Below the pieces are notes generated by a model. That model saw only the letters and a program-made list of their open reading frames with translations. It did not search any database and had not been told where the DNA came from. From NCBI GenBank assembly GCA_003477405.1, contig QUDE01000025.1:1-37567 (forward strand): a DNA stretch of 37,567 bases, in the 5' to 3' direction. The stretch comes from Ruminococcaceae bacterium AM07-15. GTDB taxonomy: Bacteria > Bacillota > Clostridia > Oscillospirales > Butyricicoccaceae. Positions 1 through 7,725 of the stretch are shown here, in pieces. Made by a program: the position numbers and the translations under genes. Positions within the stretch are counted from its first letter, which is position 1; each line of letters opens with the position of its first letter.

Positions 1-27
1 CCTATTCGCTCTTCTTTTTTCTATTTG

Positions 28-354
28 TCACACATCATTGTAACACCTACAGAGGCCAGTGCCGTTCAGGTACTGCAGTTTGTTGACTTTGCCAAAATGG
101 AGGATGCTGCTTTTCTGCGTCCGGTTGGAAAAGTCCAGCGGTGAGGACACGGCAGCACCGCTTGCTGCATCTACAACCGTGATACGCACGCCATCGTTGC
201 CGGGATTCCAGAAGTTTGAGGATGTGCCTTGCCCCATCCCGCCGCCGCCACCGTCAATGTTCCCGTTGCCTCCTGATGCAAATGCCGTGGAAGGGACGAG
301 ACAGAACACCAGGGCGAGGCTGCATAAGAGGGCGAGAAGTCGTTTCAAATACAT
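28..354 (-). CDS. N-terminal part of a secreted, glycine-rich ICE surface protein (probably truncated)
   Basis: The start chosen is the ATG at 354, preceded by GGAG; a further in-frame codon upstream has no ribosome site. The first ~27 residues form a clear signal peptide (MYLKRLLALLCSLALVF..., ending AFA|SGG), followed by a glycine-rich linker and a short folded stretch. The frame then closes abruptly with a Cys-rich tail (LCRCYNDV). Proteins with this type of N-terminus next to DUF6550/DUF4320 genes in such elements are, as I remember, much longer, so I infer that the 3' part was lost by recombination. Function unknown; presumably cell-surface display in the donor. Confidence 0.5.
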   Translation of the reverse strand: MYLKRLLALLCSLALVFCLVPSTAFASGGNGNIDGGGGGMGQGTSSNFWNPGNDGVRITVVDAASGAAVSSPLDFSNRTQKSSILHFGKVNKLQYLNGTGLCRCYNDV

Positions 355-434
355 CACGCTCCGTTCTTCTTGAAAATAAGAAGGCCGCCACAATCCTGTG
401 ACGGCCCTTCAGGTCCATATTCAGTTGTAGGTGG

Positions 435-1010
435 TCAGCCGCCCATGTTGCCGACCTGCTTGTTCAGATCGCCGTCGCTGTCGCCGGTGGACTGCTGCAC
501 ATCGCCGGGGACTACCCAGCCAAATACCGGATCATAGACAGCGCCGCTGCCATTGCTGGAGCCGGGGGCCGGCTCATTGCTGGAAGTGGATTCCTCTGCG
601 GGAGGAGCAGTGACTTCCGGTACTGCCGGATCGGGATTGACCTCATGCTCTTCGCCGGGGTCTTCGATTTCCGTCTTGCCTTCCGGTACGGGGGGAGGCG
701 TTTCTTCCGGCTTTTCCGTATCGGTAAAGTCGATTTCAACCTCGCCCTCGGATTCCGAGGTCACCTTGGGATATTCCTCTTCGGCGCTGGAAGACTGGCC
801 GGGTGCATAGGCGTCTGCGCCCCCGCTCCCGTCGCCAGACTGCACACCGCCATCCGACCAGTCGCTGCTGGTGCTGCTGGGCGGGGATTCATTCGGCCGG
901 AATTCTTCCGTGCGGTCCCGGCTCACGAACCAGCAGATGCCCAGAATGGCAACGCAGAGGACGGCCAGGGCCGAAACAATAAAGCCTTTGGATTGAAAAA
1001 ACTTCTTCAT
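435..1010 (-). CDS. DUF6550-like membrane-anchored protein of the conjugation operon
   Basis: 191 residues from ATG 1010; AGGAG lies about 11 bases upstream. A GTG at 1022 overlaps the ribosome site region and is unlikely. Residues 1-30 hold one membrane helix (KGFIVSALAVLCVAILGICWFV), then a long low-complexity outside region rich in Ser, Glu, Pro and Gly, ending with a short hydrophobic patch (AVYDPVFGWVVPG). This architecture and its place beside DUF4320/TadE-like genes match the DUF6550 proteins of Clostridial ICEs. No enzyme motif is visible; a structural or wall-spanning role in the mating apparatus is an inference. Confidence 0.6.
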   Translation of the reverse strand: MKKFFQSKGFIVSALAVLCVAILGICWFVSRDRTEEFRPNESPPSSTSSDWSDGGVQSGDGSGGADAYAPGQSSSAEEEYPKVTSESEGEVEIDFTDTEKPEETPPPVPEGKTEIEDPGEEHEVNPDPAVPEVTAPPAEESTSSNEPAPGSSNGSGAVYDPVFGWVVPGDVQQSTGDSDGDLNKQVGNMGG

Positions 1011-1081
1011 GTGTGTCCACACTCCTTTTTGCTGTTATATAAAGCCTATACTGCGGAGCTGACTGGATTTCAACAGCGCCG

Positions 1082-1582
1082 CTAAAATTTGGTGTTGTGG
1101 TAGCCGGTCAGCTCCACCCGCTGGGTGATGGTGGGATAACTGTGTCCGAACATGCGTACATAGAACTCCACATCACAATAGAAGATGTACTCCACCCGGT
1201 CGCCCACCACATTGAACTCCAGGCTGATGTCGGATACCTCATAGTCCTCTGTGGAGAGCGGGATCTTCTCAGCCAGGCCGCCGGCGACAGTGGCCTCCAG
1301 CATTTCCGTATAGTCATTGCTGGAATAGAGGGTGCGCAGGTATTCCTCGAAGTTGGTTTCTCGCTGGGAGCGGTAGGTGTCCGCATAGATGGTGGCGCTC
1401 AGGTTGTTCAGCTCCATTTTGGCGCCGTTGCGGATGTTGATGCAGGTGATCCGCACCGAGGCGTACAGGAGCAGGAAAGAGATGAGCATGACGACCCCGA
1501 CTACAAAAAAGCAGGCAAAGAAAGTGATCTCGCCTCGCTCGTTGCAAAGCGGCCGGCGCAGCCGTGAAAGAAAACGCTTCAT
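1082..1582 (-). CDS. TadE-like membrane protein of the conjugation operon
   Basis: 166 residues from ATG 1582, preceded by GAGGTG; this ATG overlaps the end of the upstream gene, indicating translational coupling. The N-terminus has a basic stretch, the motif NERGEITFF and one membrane helix (residues ~20-42), then a ~120-residue outside domain. The RGE-I/A-TFF motif before the helix resembles TadE/TadG-type pseudopilin-like proteins and is shared with the neighbour at 1591-2058. The two are likely paralogous partners in a surface structure. Exact role unknown. Confidence 0.55.
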   Translation of the reverse strand: MKRFLSRLRRPLCNERGEITFFACFFVVGVVMLISFLLLYASVRITCINIRNGAKMELNNLSATIYADTYRSQRETNFEEYLRTLYSSNDYTEMLEATVAGGLAEKIPLSTEDYEVSDISLEFNVVGDRVEYIFYCDVEFYVRMFGHSYPTITQRVELTGYHNTKF

Positions 1583-1590
1583 AGGCCACC

Positions 1591-2058
1591 TCACTTCCAG
1601 TAGTGCTCGCTGACGCCGGAGCCGCGGGCAACCACCGTGATGTTGACCAGATCCAGGTTCCAGAAGCCGCCCAGCTTGGCCTCGCCCTCAATGGTGATAT
1701 AGAAGGGCGTCCCCAGCTGGATGGCCCGGGACATCCCGGACGGCGTAGGCGTCTTGTATGTGGCATCGATGGAGTATGTGATATTCTCCGCGCCCTCAAT
1801 CTCCGAGCACAGGAAGTCAAAGAGCGAGTCGGTCTCGCTGTTGATGCCGCCGGACAGCTGGATCTGCTTGACCATCTGATCTGCCGCATGGTCTAACTCC
1901 TGTTTTGTGGAGATGATGCCGAACAGGTCAATGATAAAGGCCAGCAGGATGACGGCGATGAAGATGAACACCACCGTAGAGAAATAGTTGGCCTCGCCCC
2001 GTTCGCTCTTCAATGTCCTGCGGACTTTTTGCAGGAAAGTATGAATGTGAACCACCAC
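1591..2058 (-). CDS. DUF4320-like (TadE-type) membrane protein
   Basis: About 155 residues. The N-terminal part carries SERGEANYF followed by a membrane helix (VVFIFIAVILLAFIIDLFGII), and the remainder is an extracytoplasmic beta-rich domain. Size, motif and position as first gene of the operon fit DUF4320 proteins of Clostridial conjugative elements. The start is uncertain: GTG codons at 2058 and 2055 lie within an AAAGGTGGTG stretch that is also the only ribosome-site candidate. It is transcribed from the promoter at 2127-2155, behind a leader terminator. Confidence 0.6.
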   Translation of the reverse strand: MVVHIHTFLQKVRRTLKSERGEANYFSTVVFIFIAVILLAFIIDLFGIISTKQELDHAADQMVKQIQLSGGINSETDSLFDFLCSEIEGAENITYSIDATYKTPTPSGMSRAIQLGTPFYITIEGEAKLGGFWNLDLVNITVVARGSGVSEHYWK

Positions 2059-2072
2059 CTTTACTTACAAAT

Positions 2073-2102
2073 GAAAAACAGCCGTCCCGACCGGAACGGC
2101 TG
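2073..2102 (-). terminator. Leader terminator/attenuator ahead of the DUF4320 operon
   Basis: On the minus strand, CAGCCGT and ACGGCTG form a 7-bp stem extended by GG/CC, followed directly by TTTTTC. It lies ~25-45 bases downstream of the predicted start site and upstream of the first gene, so it should stop most transcripts unless antitermination occurs. The same arrangement recurs at 23261-23286. Confidence 0.75.
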
Positions 2103-2126
2103 CATTACAAAGTTTTGACTGTACCA

Positions 2127-2195
2127 AGTATAGCAGATTTGGATTTACGGCGAAAGGGCAGGACTGCGCCAATGTATGGGCAATCCTGTGCCAAT
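2127..2195 (-). promoter_or_regulatory. Conjugation promoter 1 with two tandem ATTGGC(A/G)C operator boxes
   Basis: Reading on the minus strand: ATTGGCAC (2188-2195), ATTGGCGC (2166-2173, 22 bp away), a 10-bp gap AGTCCTGCCC, -35 TTTCGC (2150-2155), 17-bp spacer containing CGTAAATCC, -10 TATACT (2127-2132). The -35 is poor and the -10 good, as expected for an activated promoter. Every spacing is identical in the copy at 23332-23400. Confidence 0.75.
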
Positions 2196-2418
2196 TTACC
2201 GGAAAGCTGCCAAGAGTATTATCACTACCAAGAGACTTCATCAAGAACAAAAGACTGCTTTTGAGTATCTGCTTGATATTATAACAACACAAGCACATTC
2301 TCTGCCTTGCAATGTCATAATAAGACAAAGTATAATGAAATATCGGTAATTGAACTCCTGAAGATGACAAAACATTTGGTCCTATTTCAAGTTGTGCGCT
2401 GCACTTTTATTGGAGGGC

Positions 2419-2488
2419 TTAGGAAAATCTTAATAAAATTTGATGCAATTCATTGTGATTTTCCTAAAGGATATTGGTATGCTATAAA
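2419..2488 (+). promoter_or_regulatory. Promoter of the VanR/VanZ/VanS-like cassette with an 11-bp inverted repeat
   Basis: A perfect inverted repeat TTAGGAAAATC (2419-2429) / GATTTTCCTAA (2457-2467) precedes a -10 TATAAA (2483-2488). The only -35 at 17-bp spacing is TTTCCT (2460-2465), which is poor and lies inside the right arm. This is the layout of a promoter needing a bound OmpR-type regulator, most simply the product of the next gene. The rest of the gap 2196-2418 shows nothing I can support. Confidence 0.5.
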
Positions 2489-2519
2489 AGAGTTATATTT
2501 TGTGAGAGGAATGGATTAG

Positions 2520-3215
2520 ATGGCTGAAAAAGTCTTAGTTGTAGACGATGAACGCGATATTGCAGATTTATTAGAAGTCTATCTGCGAAATGAAAACTAT
2601 GATGTTTATAAATATTATTCGGCAAAAGAAGCCTTAGAGTGTATTGAAAATCAAGAAATAGATTTGGCTATTCTTGACATAATGCTGCCGGACATTAACG
2701 GCTTTTCTCTTTGTCAGAAAATACGGGAGAAATATACCTATCCCATTATTATGTTGACGGCAAAGGATGAGGAAACAGATAAAATTACAGGTCTGACTTT
2801 GGGAGCGGACGATTATGTAACAAAACCTTTTCGCCCGCTTGAATTGATTGCAAGAGTGAAAGCCCAGTTGCGAAGATATAAAAAATACACACCAGTACAG
2901 ATTGAGAAACATTCTACACCCAAACTCACATACAAAAAGCTAATGCTTGACACGCAAACGTATGAGTGTGAATTGAATGGGACACCTATATCTTTGACCC
3001 CGACGGAATTTTCTATTTTGCGTATTTTGCTTGAAAGACAAGGAACTGTTGTCACTCTTGAAGATTTGTTTCATTTGGTATGGAAAGACGAATATTACAG
3101 CAAAAACAGCAGCACAATCACTGTCCATGTCCGGCATTTAAGAGAAAAATTGCAGGACACGACAGAGAAACCACAATACATTAAAACGATATGGGGTGTT
3201 GGATATAAGATATAG
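2520..3215 (+). CDS. OmpR/VanR-like response regulator
   Basis: 231 residues; ATG 2520 follows AGAGGA by nine bases. Receiver domain, residues ~1-120: acidic pair D9-D10, phospho-acceptor D53 (LAILDIMLPD), conserved Thr in MLTAKDE and the lysine of YVTKPF. Residues ~130-231 form an OmpR-type winged helix (LTPTEFSILRILL, STITVHVRHLREKL, IKTIWGVGYKI). It is first in a co-directional set with a VanZ-like gene and a histidine kinase, and presumably activates its own promoter and the ABC genes. The closest named group is VanR of glycopeptide-resistance clusters, but no ligase or dehydrogenase genes are here, so the signal sensed is unknown. Confidence 0.9.
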   Translation: MAEKVLVVDDERDIADLLEVYLRNENYDVYKYYSAKEALECIENQEIDLAILDIMLPDINGFSLCQKIREKYTYPIIMLTAKDEETDKITGLTLGADDYVTKPFRPLELIARVKAQLRRYKKYTPVQIEKHSTPKLTYKKLMLDTQTYECELNGTPISLTPTEFSILRILLERQGTVVTLEDLFHLVWKDEYYSKNSSTITVHVRHLREKLQDTTEKPQYIKTIWGVGYKI

Positions 3216-3238
3216 CCCGCCCGTGATTGGAGATTGAA

Positions 3239-3745
3239 ATGAAGAAAAAAGAAAAGATAAATTATACTGTGCCAATTCTATTTTTATTATATCTGGCACT
3301 CTTGATATGGATTATCTTATTTAAGCTGCAATTTTCTATCCTCGACTTAGATCGAGTACGGGAAATCAATCTAATTCCATTTTATTATGAGCATGAGGTT
3401 ACTTTTCACGCAACAGAAGTTTTACAGAATGTGTTGATCTTTATGCCCTTTGGAATATATCTGTGTTTATTACTTCCTAAAAGTCGGTTTGGCGTGAAAT
3501 TGCTTTTGATTTCCGTGGTGAGTTTGCTACTGGAAATCTGTCAGTATGTCTTAGCGATTGGCCGGTCAGATATTACAGACCTTATTACAAATATTTGTGG
3601 CGGTCTATTCGGTATTATTCTATATAAAGCGGCAATCAGACTGTTTCGGAACAAAAAACGGGTAGATCAAGTAATTATTATTTCAGCCGCGATTGTAACA
3701 GTAATAGTTGGTGGAGGACTGCTGCTCTTGCTTGCAGCAAACTGA
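3239..3745 (+). CDS. VanZ-like membrane protein
   Basis: 168 residues from ATG 3239, with GGAG six bases upstream. It has about four membrane helices and the family hallmarks: INLIPF after the first helix, NVLIFMPFGIYL, the EICQYVLAIGRSDITDLITNICGG stretch with its conserved acidic residues, and a basic tail. VanZ proteins give low-level teicoplanin or lipoglycopeptide tolerance in some elements by an unclear mechanism. Its place between regulator and kinase suggests an envelope-stress cassette. A direct resistance role is not shown by the sequence. Confidence 0.85.
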   Translation: MKKKEKINYTVPILFLLYLALLIWIILFKLQFSILDLDRVREINLIPFYYEHEVTFHATEVLQNVLIFMPFGIYLCLLLPKSRFGVKLLLISVVSLLLEICQYVLAIGRSDITDLITNICGGLFGIILYKAAIRLFRNKKRVDQVIIISAAIVTVIVGGGLLLLLAAN

Positions 3746-3760
3746 TGGAGGTGAAAAGTA

Positions 3761-4831
3761 TTGAAGAATAACTGCTATTCCATAGAAAAACGGCTTCGGT
3801 TGCGGCTGTTCCTTCTTCTGTCCTTATATACGGTAATCGGTTTTGTCATTATGTTGCTTTCTGATTATGTTTTAGCATTATTTCCGTCGCCCATTAGCAC
3901 ATGGATTTTAGAGCGGCTGGATGTAATCTTTGCCCTTTATCTTATCTTTGGCTTTGTAGGCATTTTTTATTTCTATTGGAAAAAGCCGTGGGAATACTTG
4001 AACGAGGTTATCGGCGCAACGGAGATTGTTTATGAGCAGAACGACCATGCGATTGAACTGTCTGAACCACTACGGGAAGTTGAAAGCCAGATGAACCAGA
4101 TTAAAATGTCTGTCCTTTTGAGCCAGCAGGCCGCAAAGGAGGCGGAAACAAAGAAGAATGAGTTGGTGATGTATTTGGCCCACGATATTCGCACACCTTT
4201 AACAACTGTAATCGGATATTTGAGTCTGCTTAATGAAGCGCCCGATATGCCGGAGGAACAGAAAGAAAAATATATCGGGATTGCACTGGATAAATCAGAG
4301 CGATTGGAAACTTTAATCAATGAACTCTTTGAAATCACACGTTATCATACAAATACCGTTCAAGTGAAAAAGCTGCCGGTTGATCTGTATGCCTTACTAT
4401 CCCAAGTCATTGATGACTTTTACCCCGCACTCTCTGAAAAAGGAAATACAACCCAAATATCTATGCAGGATGGTTTAACCGTCACGGGTGATCCAGAAAA
4501 ACTTGCCAGAGTGTTCAACAATTTATTGAGAAATGCAGCATCTTACTGCTATCCAAACACTGAAATTGACATAATTGCGATTAAGAAAGGTAATCATGCT
4601 GTCGTGATCTTCAAAAATCATGGGCCAACTATTCCGGCAGACCAATTAAGCACAATCTTTGATAAATTCAGCCGTTTGGATGAAGCCAGAACATCCGATA
4701 CAGGCGGCGCTGGCTTAGGTCTTTCGATTGCAAAGGAAATTGTAAACCTACATGGCGGAGAAATCACGGCACAGAGCCAAGCGGAAGAAATTACATTTAC
4801 GGTAACGCTGCCTCTTTCAAACAAATCTTAG
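3761..4831 (+). CDS. VanS-like sensor histidine kinase
   Basis: 356 residues starting at TTG 3761; a strong GGAGGTG lies seven bases upstream and no better ATG exists. Two N-terminal membrane helices (residues ~14-37 and ~48-70) are separated by only a short loop, so it probably senses within or near the membrane. The DHp helix carries LAHDIRTPLT (H-box), then an N-box (NNLLRNAASYC), F-box (IFDKFSRLD) and G-box (GGAGLGLSIAKEIV), all intact. It should phosphorylate the regulator encoded at 2520. The TTG start and the terminator-like hairpin just downstream suggest expression is kept below that of its neighbours. Confidence 0.9.
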   Translation: MKNNCYSIEKRLRLRLFLLLSLYTVIGFVIMLLSDYVLALFPSPISTWILERLDVIFALYLIFGFVGIFYFYWKKPWEYLNEVIGATEIVYEQNDHAIELSEPLREVESQMNQIKMSVLLSQQAAKEAETKKNELVMYLAHDIRTPLTTVIGYLSLLNEAPDMPEEQKEKYIGIALDKSERLETLINELFEITRYHTNTVQVKKLPVDLYALLSQVIDDFYPALSEKGNTTQISMQDGLTVTGDPEKLARVFNNLLRNAASYCYPNTEIDIIAIKKGNHAVVIFKNHGPTIPADQLSTIFDKFSRLDEARTSDTGGAGLGLSIAKEIVNLHGGEITAQSQAEEITFTVTLPLSNKS

Positions 4832-4869
4832 GAATTTCTTAGGAGTATTCCACATTAAAATTAGAGATT

Positions 4870-4918
4870 GCAAAGCCCCTGTTCGGTAGAATAGATACTG
4901 AACAGGGGCTTTGCTTTT
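4870..4918 (+). terminator. Perfect 15-bp stem hairpin between kinase and ABC genes
   Basis: GCAAAGCCCCTGTTC (4870-4884) pairs without mismatch with 4900-4914 around a 15-base loop, followed by TTTT. It acts as a terminator or partial terminator between the kinase and the ABC operon, whose ribosome site starts about ten bases further on. No separate promoter for the ABC genes is obvious after it, so read-through or regulated termination is likely. Confidence 0.75.
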
Positions 4919-4941
4919 GAGGAAGAAAAGGAGTGATGATT

Positions 4942-5829
4942 ATGGAACTGAAAATTGAGCATTTAAGTAAGCGGTTCAAAGATAAAACCGCTGTCAATGA
5001 TGTAAGCCTGACACTGACAAGTGGAGTTTGGGGCCTGCTCGGTGCAAACGGAGCAGGGAAAACAACTCTCATGCGGATGATTGCTGATATTATGGTGCCA
5101 ACCAATGGGGCTATTTATTATGATGGCCAAGACATTCACGAAATGGGGAAAGCCTATCGAGAGTTGTTTGGCTTTTTGCCGCAGGATTTTGGATATTCTC
5201 GTGATTTCACGGTCAAAGACTATCTCGAATATATGGCAGCATTAAAGGATGTTCCGGCAAGAGAAACATCAAGGAAAATCAATCATCTGCTGGATATTCT
5301 TACGCTTTCGGATGTGAAGCGGAAAAAGATAGCAAAACTATCTGGCGGTATGAAACGGCGTGTAGGCATTGCCCAAGCCATGTTGAACGATCCGAAAATT
5401 TTAGTAATGGATGAACCGACCGCAGGACTTGACCCCGGAGAACGGGTACGCTTTCGTAATTTTATTTCCGAGTTTTCCCATGACCGTATTGTGTTGATCT
5501 CCACGCACATTGTTTCTGACGTAGAGTATATTGCAACACGAAATGCGATTATGAAAGATGGAAAAATTGTTGATGTAGGTACAACAGACGAACTGGTGAA
5601 GCAGATCGAGGGAAAGGTCTGGACTTGCACTATTCCGGCCAGAGATTTAGACAAGTATGAAATGCGCTTGCGAATAATCAACCAGCGCGGGGAAGATAAC
5701 AACCAAGTATCTATACGGTATCTGTCTGATAAATCTGAAATTGAGGGTTCGACCACCATATCACCGCGCCTTGAGGATTTATACCTCTGGCTATTCCCTC
5801 AAGCCGATCTTTCAAAGGAGGGAAATTGA
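4942..5829 (+). CDS. ABC transporter ATP-binding protein
   Basis: 295 residues. ATG 4942 is chosen because AGGAG ends eight bases before it; the ATG at 4936 is too close. Walker A GANGAGKT (residues 34-41), Q-loop (LPQDFGYS), signature LSGGMKRR, Walker B ILVMDEPTAGLD and switch His in STHIVSD are all present, followed by a ~80-residue C-terminal extension typical of ABC-2 exporters. It pairs with the permease two bases downstream. Expected to export a peptide, lipid or antibiotic, or to act in envelope-stress defence under the upstream two-component system. Substrate not predictable. Confidence 0.9.
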   Translation: MELKIEHLSKRFKDKTAVNDVSLTLTSGVWGLLGANGAGKTTLMRMIADIMVPTNGAIYYDGQDIHEMGKAYRELFGFLPQDFGYSRDFTVKDYLEYMAALKDVPARETSRKINHLLDILTLSDVKRKKIAKLSGGMKRRVGIAQAMLNDPKILVMDEPTAGLDPGERVRFRNFISEFSHDRIVLISTHIVSDVEYIATRNAIMKDGKIVDVGTTDELVKQIEGKVWTCTIPARDLDKYEMRLRIINQRGEDNNQVSIRYLSDKSEIEGSTTISPRLEDLYLWLFPQADLSKEGN

Positions 5830-5830
5830 T

Positions 5831-7069
5831 ATGCGCTTATTTGGTTTAGAAGTAAAAAGGATTTTGAAATCACGCCGCACCTTAATATTGCTTGCAGTAG
5901 CATTATTTCTGGCTGTCATTATGGCTTATCTGCCCATCAGCTTTGAGTCTATCAACCGTCCCGGCGAAAATGGTACTGTAATAGAACTGAATGGCTTAGA
6001 TGCTATTCAATTTAAGCGGGAATACAGGCAGCAAATTTATGGAGAAGTTACGCCGGAGAAAGTCGCAGATGCCTTACGCACATATCAGAAATATGTGCAG
6101 GAATATGGTACAGCAGATGATATTCCGCTGGACGTTTATACGGAGAATATTACGGCTATCCGGCCACTGCTTGACCGTTTACCAGAAGCCTTTGCCGATC
6201 CCGATACAGGCATAGGCGCTGATCTAATGGAGATTGACCCAGATGTAGTAGAGCAAAGCCTTTATGAACAGTTTGCGTCCCACCTAAACGATATAATGAA
6301 CCTTGAACAAGAAGATTATCCATCAGCAAAAGAATTTGCAACAGAAAAATATTCCGAAGTTGATAAACCATTCCAGCTTTATCCGGGTTTGAGCCGGGAC
6401 GCCTTTGACTATATTGAGCTGTATATTTTCATTCTTTCCATTTTGTGCGTTGCGATTGCGGCACCTACATTTGCTAATGAGTATCAAACTGGAAGCGACA
6501 GCATTATGCGCTGCACAAAAAATGGACGTGTGAAATTTGCTGTTACCAGAATACTTGCTGCTGGCTGTATTTTTGTGGTAGTGTTCATTTTGGGTATGGT
6601 AATCCATTTGTCCATTATCAACCTTGCTTTTGGGACAGAGTGTTTGAAAACATCTTTCCAAATGCTATTTTCCATCATAAATCTTCCCAATATCAATTTG
6701 GGGCAATTACAAGTGATTTTGGTATTGGCCGGACTTTTATCTGTATTGGCAAGTATTAGTTGCACACTATTCTTATCTGCAAAGTGCAGGGACTCGTTAA
6801 GTTCGTTATTGATTTCACTTGCCGTTATGCTCTTACCGACCATCATTTATACCGCATTGGGCAGTTCTGTATGGCTTTCCACGATTTTACCATCTTCTGG
6901 TATTGGCCTGCAAAATAACTTTCTCTATCAGCTTTATGGTTTTAATTTCTTGTATGTTGGAGATATGAGCTTTTGGACACCCTACATTATTCTGATTTCA
7001 GCAGCGATTGAAATTCCTGTATTCGTCTTTTTGGCGATACGGTCTTATTGTAAGCATCGAGTGGCGTAA
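5831..7069 (+). CDS. ABC-2 type transporter permease
   Basis: 412 residues from ATG 5831, preceded by GGAGGG overlapping the end of the ATPase gene. One N-terminal helix (LILLAVALFLAVIMAYLP) is followed by a large outside domain (~residues 40-190, rich in acidic and aromatic residues) and about five helices in the second half (LYIFILSILCVAIAAP, ILAAGCIFVVVFILGMV, VILVLAGLLSVLASISCTLF, LLISLAVMLLPTIIYTAL and the last at the C-terminus). This is the standard layout of ABC-2 permeases encoded with VanRS-like systems. Substrate unknown. Confidence 0.85.
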   Translation: MRLFGLEVKRILKSRRTLILLAVALFLAVIMAYLPISFESINRPGENGTVIELNGLDAIQFKREYRQQIYGEVTPEKVADALRTYQKYVQEYGTADDIPLDVYTENITAIRPLLDRLPEAFADPDTGIGADLMEIDPDVVEQSLYEQFASHLNDIMNLEQEDYPSAKEFATEKYSEVDKPFQLYPGLSRDAFDYIELYIFILSILCVAIAAPTFANEYQTGSDSIMRCTKNGRVKFAVTRILAAGCIFVVVFILGMVIHLSIINLAFGTECLKTSFQMLFSIINLPNINLGQLQVILVLAGLLSVLASISCTLFLSAKCRDSLSSLLISLAVMLLPTIIYTALGSSVWLSTILPSSGIGLQNNFLYQLYGFNFLYVGDMSFWTPYIILISAAIEIPVFVFLAIRSYCKHRVA

Positions 7070-7165
7070 GGGCTTTTATCAAGTATTTGATAGATTCAAA
7101 CGATATTTGTGATACCGCTAAAACTGTTCATCAAACCGATTCATTATAACGGATGCTACACTTTT

Positions 7166-7203
7166 GCGCCCAAATTGCTCCTTGCTGTTTGGGCGCTTTT
7201 TAT
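7166..7203 (+). terminator. Terminator of the two-component/ABC cassette
   Basis: GCGCCCAAA (7166-7174) and TTTGGGCGC (7188-7196) form a perfect 9-bp stem with a 13-base loop, followed by TTTTTATT. It is about 100 bases after the permease stop. The remaining gap 7204-7427 shows no gene or recognisable site. Confidence 0.85.
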
Positions 7204-7427
7204 TGTGAATCGTGTATTTCAATTCTGTAATTTGATTTCAAGCATTTATCTCGGGAGGGACATTGAGGAGTCTAAAGGCTAATCCACCCCTTTAAAATCG
7301 AATACTTGTCGCCCACTGGCGGAGCTAATGAGTAGAGATCTTGAAGCAGGTTTCCAAAATTTCTTTGCTTCGTATGTCAACGGACAAGAAAAAAGCACGG
7401 AGAAACAGCAATCACCATTTCTCCGTG

Positions 7428-7634
7428 CTATTCTTTATCGGGCTGGAATTTTACGATGTCATCCAGCTCACAGTTGAAAAACTTGCAGAGCGTATCCAAG
7501 GTATTGGTGGAGACGGATTCGTTCGCCTGCATCCGGCGGATGGTCGAACTGCTGATGCCGGCCTTGGCCTGCAAGGTATATGTGGTCGCGCCGTGCCGCT
7601 TCATGGTTTGCCACAAGGGCTCGTATGAGATCAT
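7428..7634 (-). CDS. Small XRE-family HTH regulator
   Basis: 68 residues, essentially one Cro/CI helix-turn-helix (TYTLQAKAGISSSTIRRMQANESVSTNTLDTLCKFFNCELDDIVKF). The ATG at 7634 has GGAGG 12 bases upstream and AGGA directly before it. It is divergent from the SLOG gene at 7726 and overlapping promoter-like sequences lie between, so it probably represses itself and that gene. Confidence 0.8.
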   Translation of the reverse strand: MISYEPLWQTMKRHGATTYTLQAKAGISSSTIRRMQANESVSTNTLDTLCKFFNCELDDIVKFQPDKE

Positions 7635-7660
7635 TCCTGGTCGTTTCCTCCACTTTCTTC

Positions 7661-7688
7661 TTTACATATCTCTATTATTGCCTATACA
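7661..7688. promoter_or_regulatory. Overlapping divergent promoters for the XRE and SLOG genes
   Basis: Plus strand: TTTACA (7661-7666), 16 bp, TATACA (7683-7688). Minus strand over the same bases: TTGTAT, 17 bp, TGTAAA. The overlap means one bound repressor could block both directions. Assigned by eye from consensus similarity only. Confidence 0.4.
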
Positions 7689-7725
7689 AGAATGGCATAA
7701 AGTGAAGAGTATGGGAGGAAACAGG

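Noticed and set aside
2520..4831. Vancomycin resistance operon
   Set aside because: VanR-, VanZ- and VanS-like genes are present but no D-Ala-D-Lac/Ser ligase, dehydrogenase/racemase or dipeptidase genes are in the window.
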